A model generated the notes under the pieces. It did not search any database. It saw only the letters and a program-made list of their open reading frames with translations, and was not told where the DNA came from. From contig CAWAFL010000001.1 in the NCBI GenBank assembly GCA_963781305.1, positions 1,116,001-1,180,000 on the forward strand: a stretch of DNA of 64,000 bases, given 5' to 3'. The stretch comes from DASXMT01 sp963781305 (GTDB taxonomy: Bacteria > Actinomycetota > Acidimicrobiia > Acidimicrobiales > RAAP-2). The translations under genes were made by a program, and so were the position numbers. Below, piece after piece: positions 8,361-15,404 of the stretch (its first letter is position 1; each line of letters begins with the position of its first letter).

Positions 8361-9430
8361 GCGACGTTGCCCCCATCGTGGTCGGAGTGCTGCTCGACCA
8401 TCCCGGGCCCGAGAGCCCGATGATCGGCGAGATGCGCCGGGTCGTCGACCAGGCGGTGTCCGCCGGTCGGCTGGATCGTGACGTCAGCTTCGTCACCGAG
8501 GTGACCGACGGCCTACCCCAGGGAACGGCCGCCGCGGTGACGGCGGGCTTCGAGCGGCTGGTGGCCCAGGACGTGCTCGTCATCATGGGCCCGACCATCA
8601 CCGACAACGGACTGGTCGTCCGGGACCTGGCCGACGAGGCGCGGGTTCCCTGTGTCAACTGGACGGGCAGCGATCGGACCCGGAGCGAATGGATGTTCCA
8701 CTACCAGATCGGCTCGCTGGAAGAAGAGCCGCACCTCCTGGCCAACCACCTGGAGGCGGAGGGCTGCCGGCGCCTGGTGCTGGTGCAGGACCAGTCGCCC
8801 ATCGGTTCCCGATACGGGCAGTTCTTCGAGGACGCGGTGGCCCGCCTCGGCCTGCAGATCACGGCCAAGTCCCTTATCTCGCCGGTGACCACCGACCTCT
8901 CCGCCATCGTGGACGACCTCCGTCGCCAGGAGGCCGACGCCCTGGTCTACCTGGGCCTGGGCCTCTCCGCCGGCGCGTTGGGCCGGGCCCTGACCGCGGC
9001 CGACTGGCATCCCCGGGTGGTGGCCAACTCCGCCCTCATGTTCGGCTACGCCTACCCGGAATGGGTGGCCGACTGGGAAGGCTGGACGTACGTGGATGCC
9101 TGGTCCGAGCAGAACCCCCGGCTCCGCTCACTGTTGGCTGCCCGCAGCGACGGTGACGCAGTGTTCCCCATGACCGTCGCCTCGGGCGACGACATGGGCC
9201 GGCTGCTGGTCGAGGGACTGGCCGGAGCCGAGAGCCTGACCCGCGCCGGGGTAAAAGAGGCCCTCGAGCGGGTGAAGTGCCTGCCGGCCACGCTGGGCAC
9301 GCCCGGCACCTCCATGGGATTCGGGCAATGGGACCGCGCCGCGCTCAAAGGCGGCTTCATCCTGCTTCGTCGCTGGGTCGACGGCCGCTCGATGGTCGTC
9401 GACCCGTTGGCAGAGGGCTCGCTCCAGTAG
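8357..9430 (+). CDS. Periplasmic-binding-protein-fold (Leu/Ile/Val type) protein without signal peptide
   Basis: A 357-residue type I periplasmic-binding-fold protein, related to branched-chain amino acid or amide receptors. Visible pieces are VIMGPTITDNG and the hinge-domain segment VLVQDQSPIGSRYGQFF. The N-terminus (MSDVAPIVVGVLLDHPG) goes straight into the first strand; no signal peptide, lipobox or membrane segment is present, and the overlap with the previous gene (ATGA at 8357) fixes the start. No transporter permease or ATPase gene is nearby. It may be a cytoplasmic ligand sensor or carrier, as with AmiC-type regulators, rather than a transporter subunit. It is the last gene of the operon. 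Confidence 0.8.
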   Translation: MSDVAPIVVGVLLDHPGPESPMIGEMRRVVDQAVSAGRLDRDVSFVTEVTDGLPQGTAAAVTAGFERLVAQDVLVIMGPTITDNGLVVRDLADEARVPCVNWTGSDRTRSEWMFHYQIGSLEEEPHLLANHLEAEGCRRLVLVQDQSPIGSRYGQFFEDAVARLGLQITAKSLISPVTTDLSAIVDDLRRQEADALVYLGLGLSAGALGRALTAADWHPRVVANSALMFGYAYPEWVADWEGWTYVDAWSEQNPRLRSLLAARSDGDAVFPMTVASGDDMGRLLVEGLAGAESLTRAGVKEALERVKCLPATLGTPGTSMGFGQWDRAALKGGFILLRRWVDGRSMVVDPLAEGSLQ

Positions 9431-9444
9431 TTCTGCGCCACAGG

Positions 9445-9469
9445 CGGCCTCCCCCGTGCGGGGAGGCCG
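9445..9469. terminator. Perfect 10-bp hairpin between convergent genes
   Basis: CGGCCTCCCC at 9445-9454 pairs exactly with GGGGAGGCCG at 9460-9469 around a five-base loop. It lies 14 bases after the end of the plus-strand operon and 8 bases from the end of the minus-strand amidohydrolase gene, so it can stop transcription from both sides. No U-tract follows, which is usual for high-GC actinobacterial terminators. Confidence 0.7.
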
Positions 9470-9477
9470 GCCAACGG

Positions 9478-10680
9478 TCAGGCGGCGGTGCCGAAGCCCA
9501 TCAGGCGGTTCAGGTTGCCCCCCATGACCAGCTGCACGTCCTTGTCGGGCAGACCCTCGAGGTCGTCCACGAAGGTGATGGGATCGGACATGCCCTCGGG
9601 GTGGGGGTAGTCGGAGCCAAACAGCACGCGGTCGGCGCCCAGCAGCTCGATGAGGCCCTTGGGGTCCTCCTCGTGGAAGGGGTGCACGTAGATGTTCCGC
9701 TTGAACACCTCAACGGGGTGCTCGTCGAAGGAGTTGGGGCTCGAGATCCAGGCGTGCTCCATGTCGGCCAGCAGCGGGCGGACCCAGTTGCTGCCGTTCT
9801 CCACCGGGGTGAAGCGCAGCGTCGGGAAGCGCGAGCACAACCCGTGGCCCACCAGCGAGGCCACCGTGTCGATGATGGGGCGACCCTGGTGCCCGGTGAT
9901 GGCCTGGAAGCCCGAGACACCCTTGAACGGCAGCATCTCGCCGTCCCTGATGCCCTCCCACTCGTTGGTATAGCGCTGGTAGCCGGAGTCCGAGGAGTGC
10001 ATGCCCACCAGGATGTCGGCCTCGGCCACCTTGGCCCAGAACGGATCGAACTCGGGGAGGGCCATCGAGCGCGGACCCATGAAGCCGGGGACCGGCGCCG
10101 GGCGGATCAAGATGATCCGGGCCCCGTGGTCCAGCACCCACTCGAGCTCCTTGATGGCCTCGTCCACGATGCACAGGGTGATGACCGGGGTGGGGAACAT
10201 GCGGTCCTCGTAGTTGAAGGACCAGTGCTCGTGCATCCACTGGTTGAGGGCGTGGACCACGGCGTGGGTGGCCGGAGGATTGTCCCGAAGGCGCTCTTCG
10301 AGCAGGCTGGCCAGCGTGGGCCACATGAGCGCCCGGTCCAGGCCGAGCTCGTCCATCAGCTGCAGCCGCGGCTCGGGGTCCTTGAAGCCGGGCAGGGCGC
10401 GCATGCCCTTGCCCAGGATCTCCCTGCGGGACTTGCCCTCGGGGTTCCCCACCTTGAAGAACTCCTCCTGGGCTCCGGGGGCGGCGACGCGCTCGAAGGT
10501 CGGATTGGGGATGTAGTCGCTGATGCGGTTGTTCACCGCGATCTTGGTGCGCCCGTTCACCTCGACGTACTTGATGAGGCCCTCGTACTCGGCCGGCAGG
10601 AACTGGGTAAACGCCTCGGGTGTCTCGTACATGTGGTTGTCGGCGTCGAACACCGGAAAGTCGAGATCTCGTGACGGCAT
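9478..10680 (-). CDS. Amidohydrolase_2 family metal-dependent hydrolase
   Basis: A 400-residue TIM-barrel hydrolase of the ACMSD/amidohydrolase_2 type. The N-terminal metal motif is FDADNHMYE, where the usual HxH has become D-N-H; the distal motif FGSDYPHPEG carries the conserved Asp. A central segment includes VGMHSSDSGY. Members decarboxylate, hydrolyse or hydrate small carboxylic acids, and this DADNH subfamily is common in actinobacterial catabolic clusters with unknown reactions. The ATG at 10680 has AGGAGGGG seven bases before it; the frame upstream is repeat-derived. Related copies are at 30099 and 54471. It is followed by the operon-terminating hairpin. Confidence 0.82.
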   Translation of the reverse strand: MPSRDLDFPVFDADNHMYETPEAFTQFLPAEYEGLIKYVEVNGRTKIAVNNRISDYIPNPTFERVAAPGAQEEFFKVGNPEGKSRREILGKGMRALPGFKDPEPRLQLMDELGLDRALMWPTLASLLEERLRDNPPATHAVVHALNQWMHEHWSFNYEDRMFPTPVITLCIVDEAIKELEWVLDHGARIILIRPAPVPGFMGPRSMALPEFDPFWAKVAEADILVGMHSSDSGYQRYTNEWEGIRDGEMLPFKGVSGFQAITGHQGRPIIDTVASLVGHGLCSRFPTLRFTPVENGSNWVRPLLADMEHAWISSPNSFDEHPVEVFKRNIYVHPFHEEDPKGLIELLGADRVLFGSDYPHPEGMSDPITFVDDLEGLPDKDVQLVMGGNLNRLMGFGTAA

Positions 10681-10722
10681 GTGGGCACCCCTCCTGGTTC
10701 GTCCGCTCTCCCGCATGCTCTG

Positions 10723-10787
10723 TTGCTCGGCGCTTGCTCGGCGATTGCTCGCCGCAACGGCTCGGCGCTTGCTCGGCGCAACGGCAG
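10723..10787. repeat. Irregular short repeats of TGCTCGGCG
   Basis: The motif TGCTCGGCG or TGCTCGCCG recurs four times in about 65 bases, interleaved with GCAACGGC. It lies upstream of the amidohydrolase start and is one of many local tandem repeats at gene boundaries in this window. Confidence 0.55.
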
Positions 10788-10826
10788 CGGGGAACGTGCG
10801 GTCAACGGTTGTTTTCCGTAACTCTA

Positions 10827-11669
10827 TCAAGTGGGAGGCGCAGGGGAAAAAGCCGAACTCCCTTCTAACAGGCCCTGCAGGTGCTGGCAGGAGCGGCGAA
10901 GCGCACCCTCGTACCCCTCCCTCTCGATGGCCGACCCGATGATCTCGATATCGAAGGGCCCTTCAAACCCGGCGGCCAGCGCCGCAGCCACCATGGGGCC
11001 GATGGGCATCTCCCCGTCGCCGGGCACCAGCCGCTCGACAACCGGGGCGCTGAGGGCCAGGTCGGCCACCTGGAACACGGCAAAACGCTGGGCCCCGGCA
11101 GCCATCACGTCAGCCAGACCCGGCTCCCACCAGAGGTGGGCGGTATCGGGCATGAGCCAGAGGTCCAGCTGCTCGGCCAGGGCCACGCCATCGCGCAGGG
11201 TGTGCACGAATCCGAGATGGGCGAACTGGGGGCGGGTCGCCTCGATCGCCACTCGAACGCCGCTGTGTCGGGCGATCCGGGCCACGGGCTCGATGGCCCG
11301 GGCGAACCGGTCGACGGCCCATTCGTAGATGTGCCCGCGCCCTGATCCGCCCGCGGTGGGCACGGTGGTCGCCCCCAGGCGCCGGGCCGTCTCGATGGCC
11401 ATCGCCATGGCCTCGCGGGCCTCGGGCCATCCCGACTCGTCGGTGAGGTCGAAGGCGGCGCCTGGGAGGACGGCGTCGACGCTGATCCCGCGGCCGACGA
11501 CCTCGTCGATGGCGCGCTCCAGCCCGGCGTCGACCAGCTTGGGCAGGAAGAGGCTGACCCGCCGGATGTCCAGTCGCCGGTAGAGCTCGAGGTCCTGGGA
11601 CAACGACCAGCTGATGCTGGACAGCGAGTTCACCGAGATGCGCGGGTCCCAACGCTGTGCCGAAGTCAC
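10827..11669 (-). CDS. Sugar phosphate isomerase/epimerase-like TIM barrel
   Basis: A 280-residue AP-endonuclease-2/xylose-isomerase-like barrel. The expected metal ligands are visible as Glu in VAIEATRP, Asp and His in MPDTAHLWW, and Glu in FDIEIIG near the C-terminus. Such proteins isomerise or epimerise hydroxy-ketones, including sugars and inositol derivatives, and some act in ring catabolism. The GTG at 11669 gives the strand-forming start VTSAQRWDPRISVNSL and lies four bases after the stop of the upstream acyl-CoA synthetase gene; longer starts would overlap that gene. It is probably cotranscribed with the synthetase. Confidence 0.74.
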   Translation of the reverse strand: MTSAQRWDPRISVNSLSSISWSLSQDLELYRRLDIRRVSLFLPKLVDAGLERAIDEVVGRGISVDAVLPGAAFDLTDESGWPEAREAMAMAIETARRLGATTVPTAGGSGRGHIYEWAVDRFARAIEPVARIARHSGVRVAIEATRPQFAHLGFVHTLRDGVALAEQLDLWLMPDTAHLWWEPGLADVMAAGAQRFAVFQVADLALSAPVVERLVPGDGEMPIGPMVAAALAAGFEGPFDIEIIGSAIEREGYEGALRRSCQHLQGLLEGSSAFSPAPPT

Positions 11670-11673
11670 GTCC

Positions 11674-13116
11674 TCAGACTGCCCCGGGTGGACGCATGAC
11701 GCGTGACGCCTGCGCCCACTCGACCAGGACGCGCCGCTGGATCTGGTGGGTCGCCCCGGTGCGGGGAAGGGCATCGACAACCACGAGCCGTCGGGGATGC
11801 TTGTAGGAGGCCAGCCGCCCTTCACAGTGGCGCCGCAGCGTGGCCAGGTCCAACGAACATCCCGGCTGGAGCACGACGAAGGCGGTAATGAGCTCGCCCC
11901 AGTCGTCGGAGGGCACCCCGGCCACGGCTGCGTCGACGACGCCGGGGACGCTCAACATCACGTTGTCGACCTCCACCGGCGCCACCGTCTCCCCACCGGT
12001 CCGGATGACCTCCCGGGCCCGACCCACGATCGAGTAGTACCCCTCCTCGTCCCGCTCGGCCAAGTCGCCGGTGTGGAACCAGCCATCGACCAACGCCGCC
12101 GCCGTTGCTTCGGGATCCCGGAAGTACCCGTTCATGAGGACTGGGTTACGGACCAAGAGCTCGCCGTCTTCGGACAGGCGGACCTCGGAGCCCAGTGCAG
12201 GAGGTCCGACCGACCCGGGCTTGCGGTGGATGTCCTGGGGCCAGAGGCGGCAGACGCCGCCCGCCTCGGTCGATCCGTACGTGATGGATGTCTGGGTACC
12301 GGGGAACGCGTCGGTGATGGCCGAAAGCAGCTCGGGCGTGGTCGAGGACGTACCGGTGTCGCAGTAGCGCAGGCACGACAGGTCGTAGGGAGAGCGGTCG
12401 GCTTCGAGAATCCGGCGCCAGACGGCAGGGATGGCGTAGAGCCGGATCGCCCTCCGCTCGTGCACCGCGGCGAGCAGGGCCTCGGCCTCGGCTCGCTCCA
12501 CGTAGACCACTTCGTCGGCCGAAGTCCACACCGTCATGGGTGCGAACCAGCCCGCCATGTGGAACTGCGGGAACATGCACACCAGCGCGCCGGACGGCCA
12601 CATGGAGGCATCGCCCAGGATGCGCAGTCGGGATGCCCGATGAGACAACTCGACGCCCTTGGGCTGACCCGACGAGCCGCTGGTGAAGAAGATGACATGG
12701 GGTTCGTTCTCGTCGATGCGGGGCAGCGAGACTCCCGTGGTAGCCGGCAGGGCCAACAGCTCGGCGAGGTCGACCTGGTCGCTGCGGGTGCCGTCGCCCA
12801 CCACCAGCGTCGGATCGGCCACGTCGAGCATGGGGCCGGCTTCCTCGGAGGTGAAGCGGGGGTTCAGGGGCACGCACACAGCACCCAACTTGGCCAGGGC
12901 GAACCAGAGAGCGATGGCGTCGAGGGAGGTCTCCCCCCACCACACCACCCGATGGCCCGCCTCGACGCCGCGCCTCGAGAGGGCCCGAACGAGCTGCTCG
13001 GTCGACGCATCGAGCTCGGCGTAGGTGACCCGGCGATCCCCCATCGAGGCGGCGACCCGTCCCGGGGCGCGGCCCGTGGTCACCGAGACGACGTCTCCGA
13101 TCCGGAGCTGCTCCAC
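11674..13116 (-). CDS. Acyl-CoA synthetase-like (ANL superfamily) protein lacking the C-terminal catalytic Lys
   Basis: A 480-residue adenylate-forming protein. The ATP loop is FFTSGSSGQPKG, the A5 motif YGSTEAGG, and the A7 motif GWFHTGDL. Near the C-terminus the usual P-R-T-x-T-G-K-I pattern is replaced by PRTGATHQIQRR, so the position of the lysine used in adenylation is Gln458. The family activates carboxylates to acyl-AMP and then acyl-CoA. Loss of the Lys normally impairs the first half reaction, so this protein may use pre-formed adenylates, have another activity, or be a weak enzyme. It is divergent from the TetR gene at 13239. Confidence 0.82.
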   Translation of the reverse strand: MEQLRIGDVVSVTTGRAPGRVAASMGDRRVTYAELDASTEQLVRALSRRGVEAGHRVVWWGETSLDAIALWFALAKLGAVCVPLNPRFTSEEAGPMLDVADPTLVVGDGTRSDQVDLAELLALPATTGVSLPRIDENEPHVIFFTSGSSGQPKGVELSHRASRLRILGDASMWPSGALVCMFPQFHMAGWFAPMTVWTSADEVVYVERAEAEALLAAVHERRAIRLYAIPAVWRRILEADRSPYDLSCLRYCDTGTSSTTPELLSAITDAFPGTQTSITYGSTEAGGVCRLWPQDIHRKPGSVGPPALGSEVRLSEDGELLVRNPVLMNGYFRDPEATAAALVDGWFHTGDLAERDEEGYYSIVGRAREVIRTGGETVAPVEVDNVMLSVPGVVDAAVAGVPSDDWGELITAFVVLQPGCSLDLATLRRHCEGRLASYKHPRRLVVVDALPRTGATHQIQRRVLVEWAQASRVMRPPGAV

Positions 13117-13187
13117 CGATCTTTCCTCCCGCCGCAGCCGGCCCGTTCAGTCCTCAGCTCGATGTACACCTGCTGGCGCCACCGGAG

Positions 13188-13206
13188 CAGGTTAGGAAAA
13201 CACCTG
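13188..13206. promoter_or_regulatory. Candidate TetR operator (CAGGT - N9 - ACCTG)
   Basis: CAGGT at 13188-13192 and ACCTG at 13202-13206 form an inverted repeat separated by nine bases, within GAGCAGGT and ACCTGTTCTC. It sits in the 122-base divergent promoter between the synthetase and the TetR gene, just upstream of the TetR -10 box, as expected for autoregulation. Confidence 0.4.
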
Positions 13207-13224
13207 TTCTCAATTGCGATCGTC

Positions 13225-13230
13225 TACACT
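13225..13230 (+). promoter_or_regulatory. Candidate -10 box giving a leaderless TetR mRNA
   Basis: TACACT ends eight bases before the GTG at 13239, and no Shine-Dalgarno sequence lies between. A transcript would start at or within a base or two of the start codon, the arrangement of leaderless actinobacterial mRNAs. Confidence 0.45.
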
Positions 13231-13238
13231 GCGCCGTC

Positions 13239-13916
13239 GTGACGAAGAAAAAGACGGCGCCGGTCGATGTCGTAGATCCTACGGTCTCCCGCGCCGAAAA
13301 CGGAAAACCGTCCGGGACGGGCCAACCCGAGGGCGACAACGAAGTGGAATTGCTGGTCTCTGCCACGCTGGCGGTGGCCGCCCGCCGGGGCACCATCGAA
13401 CCCTCCGTGCGCGAAATACTCGAGCAGGCCGGCCTCTCGACCAAGGCCTTCTACCGCCACTTCCGATCCAAGGACGAGCTCTTGCTGGTGACCCTGGAAG
13501 AGGGCTGTCGAGTCGTGGCCGAGTACCTCGAGCACCGGATGAGCAGCGTCCCCGACCCCCTGGGCAAGGTCGGGGCCTGGATCGAAGGGTTCGTGCGACA
13601 GGCGGTCAACCCGTCGGTCGCCCGGCGGACGTTGCCCTGGGCGCTCGGCTCCGGCCGGTTGGCCACCGTCTACCCGGAGCAGTTCGATAAGTACCAGGCT
13701 CGCGTCATGGTGCCCCTCCACCGCGAGATCGCCAACGCGGTCAAGGACGGCTCGGGCCAGAGCCCCGATCCCGTCCGTGATGCCCGGCTCATCTACGGGT
13801 ACACGATGGACACCGTTCGCTACAACCTCATGAACGACACGGTTCCCAACGCCCGCACCGTCCGTCACCTCACCAACTTCGCCCACCGGGCCCTGGGAAC
13901 AAAGCCCAAGGACTGA
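13239..13916 (+). CDS. TetR family transcriptional regulator
   Basis: A 225-residue regulator with an unusually long, charged N-terminal arm (MTKKKTAPVDVV, about 35 residues) before the helix-turn-helix. The DNA-binding segment reads SVREILEQAGLSTKAFYRHF with the following SKDELL, a canonical TetR N-domain. The ligand domain is all-helical and unassigned. It is divergently transcribed from the synthetase/isomerase genes, and an inverted repeat lies in the shared promoter, so it probably controls them and itself. The GTG start has a -10 box eight bases upstream and no ribosome site. Confidence 0.9.
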   Translation: MTKKKTAPVDVVDPTVSRAENGKPSGTGQPEGDNEVELLVSATLAVAARRGTIEPSVREILEQAGLSTKAFYRHFRSKDELLLVTLEEGCRVVAEYLEHRMSSVPDPLGKVGAWIEGFVRQAVNPSVARRTLPWALGSGRLATVYPEQFDKYQARVMVPLHREIANAVKDGSGQSPDPVRDARLIYGYTMDTVRYNLMNDTVPNARTVRHLTNFAHRALGTKPKD

Positions 13917-13971
13917 ACGCAGGTCCCCGGCCCGGCCGTCCTTTGCCGCCGGGGCTGGTTCTCTCGGGGCC

Positions 13972-14091
13972 CAGGTTCTCTCGCCGCCGGCGGGCCTGGT
14001 TCTCTCGCCGCCGGCGGGCCTGGTTCTCTCGCCGCCGGCGGGCCTGGTTCTCTCGCCGCCGGCGGGCCTGGTTCTCTCGCCGCCAGCGGGC
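13972..14091. repeat. Five tandem copies of a 24-bp unit containing the palindrome CCGCCGGCGG
   Basis: Five head-to-tail copies of 24 bases begin at 13972, 13996, 14020, 14044 and 14068, nearly identical, with partial copies at both sides. Each unit has TGGTTCTCTCG followed by the 10-base perfect palindrome CCGCCGGCGG (the last copy has one change). The array fills the gap between the convergent TetR and acyl-CoA dehydrogenase genes. There are no unique spacers, so it is not a CRISPR. It could fold as serial hairpins that end transcription, or be a replication-slippage product. Confidence 0.9.
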
Positions 14092-14100
14092 CTGGTTCGA

Positions 14101-15249
14101 TCAGAGGCCCAGGCCCCGTCCGATGATCTCCTTCATGATCTCGGTGGTGCCACCGTAGATTGAGGTGATGCGGGCGTCGGCGTAGGCCCGGGAAATGGGG
14201 AACTCCCGCATGTACCCGTACCCGCCGTGGAGTTGCAGCCCGCGATCCGCCGTCCGCAACTGCAGCTCGGTGGACCACCACTTGGCCATGGCCGCCCGCT
14301 CAGCGGTGAGCTCGCCCCGACCGAGCTCGGCCACGCAGTTGTCGATGAACGACTCGGCCACCTCGATCTGGGTGGCCAGCTCGGCCAGCACGAACCGGGT
14401 GTTCTGGAACGACCCGATGGTCTGGCCGAAGGCGGTGCGCTGCCCGCAGTAGTCGAGCGTCAGGCCGAATGCATAGCGGGCGGCGGCCACGGCCGAGACG
14501 GCCAGGGACAGCCGCTCTTGAGGAAGGTTCTGGACCAGCTGGGTGAAACCCTCGCCCTCTTCGCCCAAGAGGTTCTCGACCGGGACGGCCACGTCGTCGA
14601 AGAAGAGCTCGGCCGTGTCCTGCGAGTGCATCCCCAGCTTTTCGAGGTTCCGACCCCGCTCGAACCCCTTCATGCCCCGTTCGAGCACCAGGAGGCTCAT
14701 GCCCCGGTGGCGCTGGCCCGGATCCGTCTTCACCGCGGTCACGACCAGGTCGGCGTTGATCCCGTTGGTGATGAAGGTCTTGGACCCGTTGACAACGTAC
14801 GTGTCCCCGTGGCGGATCGCCGAGGTTGACATCGAGGCCAGGTCGCTACCGATGCCCGGCTCCGTCATGGCGATGGCCGTGATGAGCTCGCCCGAGGCAA
14901 TGCCGGGCAGCCAACGCCGTCGCTGCTCGTCGGTGCAGTAGGTCAGGAAGTACGGCAGGACGATGTCGTTGTGCAGGGCAACGCCCAGGCCCACACCGTT
15001 GCAGCCGGCCAGATGGATCTCCTCGTTGACCACGACGTTGTAGCGAAAATCGTCCACTCCACCGCCGCCCAGCTCCTCGGGCACCGCCATGCCCAGGAGG
15101 CCCAGCTCGCCGGCCTGGGCGAACAGGGCCCGGTCGATGATGCCGTCGGCTTCCCACTTCTCGAAGTTGGGCACGATCTCGTTGGCCACGAATCGCCGAG
15201 CCGCCATCCGGAACTGCTGGTGATCGTCGGTGTAAAGCGGACGGGTCAC
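14101..15249 (-). CDS. Acyl-CoA dehydrogenase, LCAD-like
   Basis: A 382-residue flavoprotein catalysing alpha,beta-desaturation of acyl-CoA. It resembles mammalian long-chain acyl-CoA dehydrogenase closely in its C-terminal half: LPQERLSLA contains Glu245, which corresponds to the catalytic Glu of LCAD, while the position used in short/medium-chain enzymes (IYEGT) is IYGGT. Flavin/substrate motifs AMTEPGIGSD and LQLHGGYGYMREFPISRA are present. The GTG at 15249 follows GAGGAAC; an upstream extension lies in the promoter region. It is divergent from a CoA-transferase gene, with 155 bases between, and converges on the 24-bp repeat array. Confidence 0.92.
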   Translation of the reverse strand: MTRPLYTDDHQQFRMAARRFVANEIVPNFEKWEADGIIDRALFAQAGELGLLGMAVPEELGGGGVDDFRYNVVVNEEIHLAGCNGVGLGVALHNDIVLPYFLTYCTDEQRRRWLPGIASGELITAIAMTEPGIGSDLASMSTSAIRHGDTYVVNGSKTFITNGINADLVVTAVKTDPGQRHRGMSLLVLERGMKGFERGRNLEKLGMHSQDTAELFFDDVAVPVENLLGEEGEGFTQLVQNLPQERLSLAVSAVAAARYAFGLTLDYCGQRTAFGQTIGSFQNTRFVLAELATQIEVAESFIDNCVAELGRGELTAERAAMAKWWSTELQLRTADRGLQLHGGYGYMREFPISRAYADARITSIYGGTTEIMKEIIGRGLGL

Positions 15250-15370
15250 GCCGTTCCTCGGCACGCTCGGGTGGAGCTCGCGCTCACGATCGTGGTCTCC
15301 TCGTCGATAGGTCTTCGGAATGGGCGCCCGAAGAGGCGGTGGCCACACAACGACCGTTTTCAATTCTTAC

Positions 15371-15379
15371 CACCTGGTG
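15371..15379. promoter_or_regulatory. Short palindrome CACCTGGTG in divergent promoter
   Basis: CACC-T-GGTG lies 26 bases before the CoA-transferase start in the 155-base region shared with the LCAD-like gene. It is a possible regulator half-site pair but short enough to arise by chance. Confidence 0.2.
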
Positions 15380-15404
15380 TGGTCGAGTAGCCTCACCACC
15401 CGAC

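Noticed and set aside
13972..14091. CRISPR array
   Set aside because: The 24-bp units are head to tail with no unique spacers and no cas genes are nearby. The same applies to the 19-bp array at 17092.
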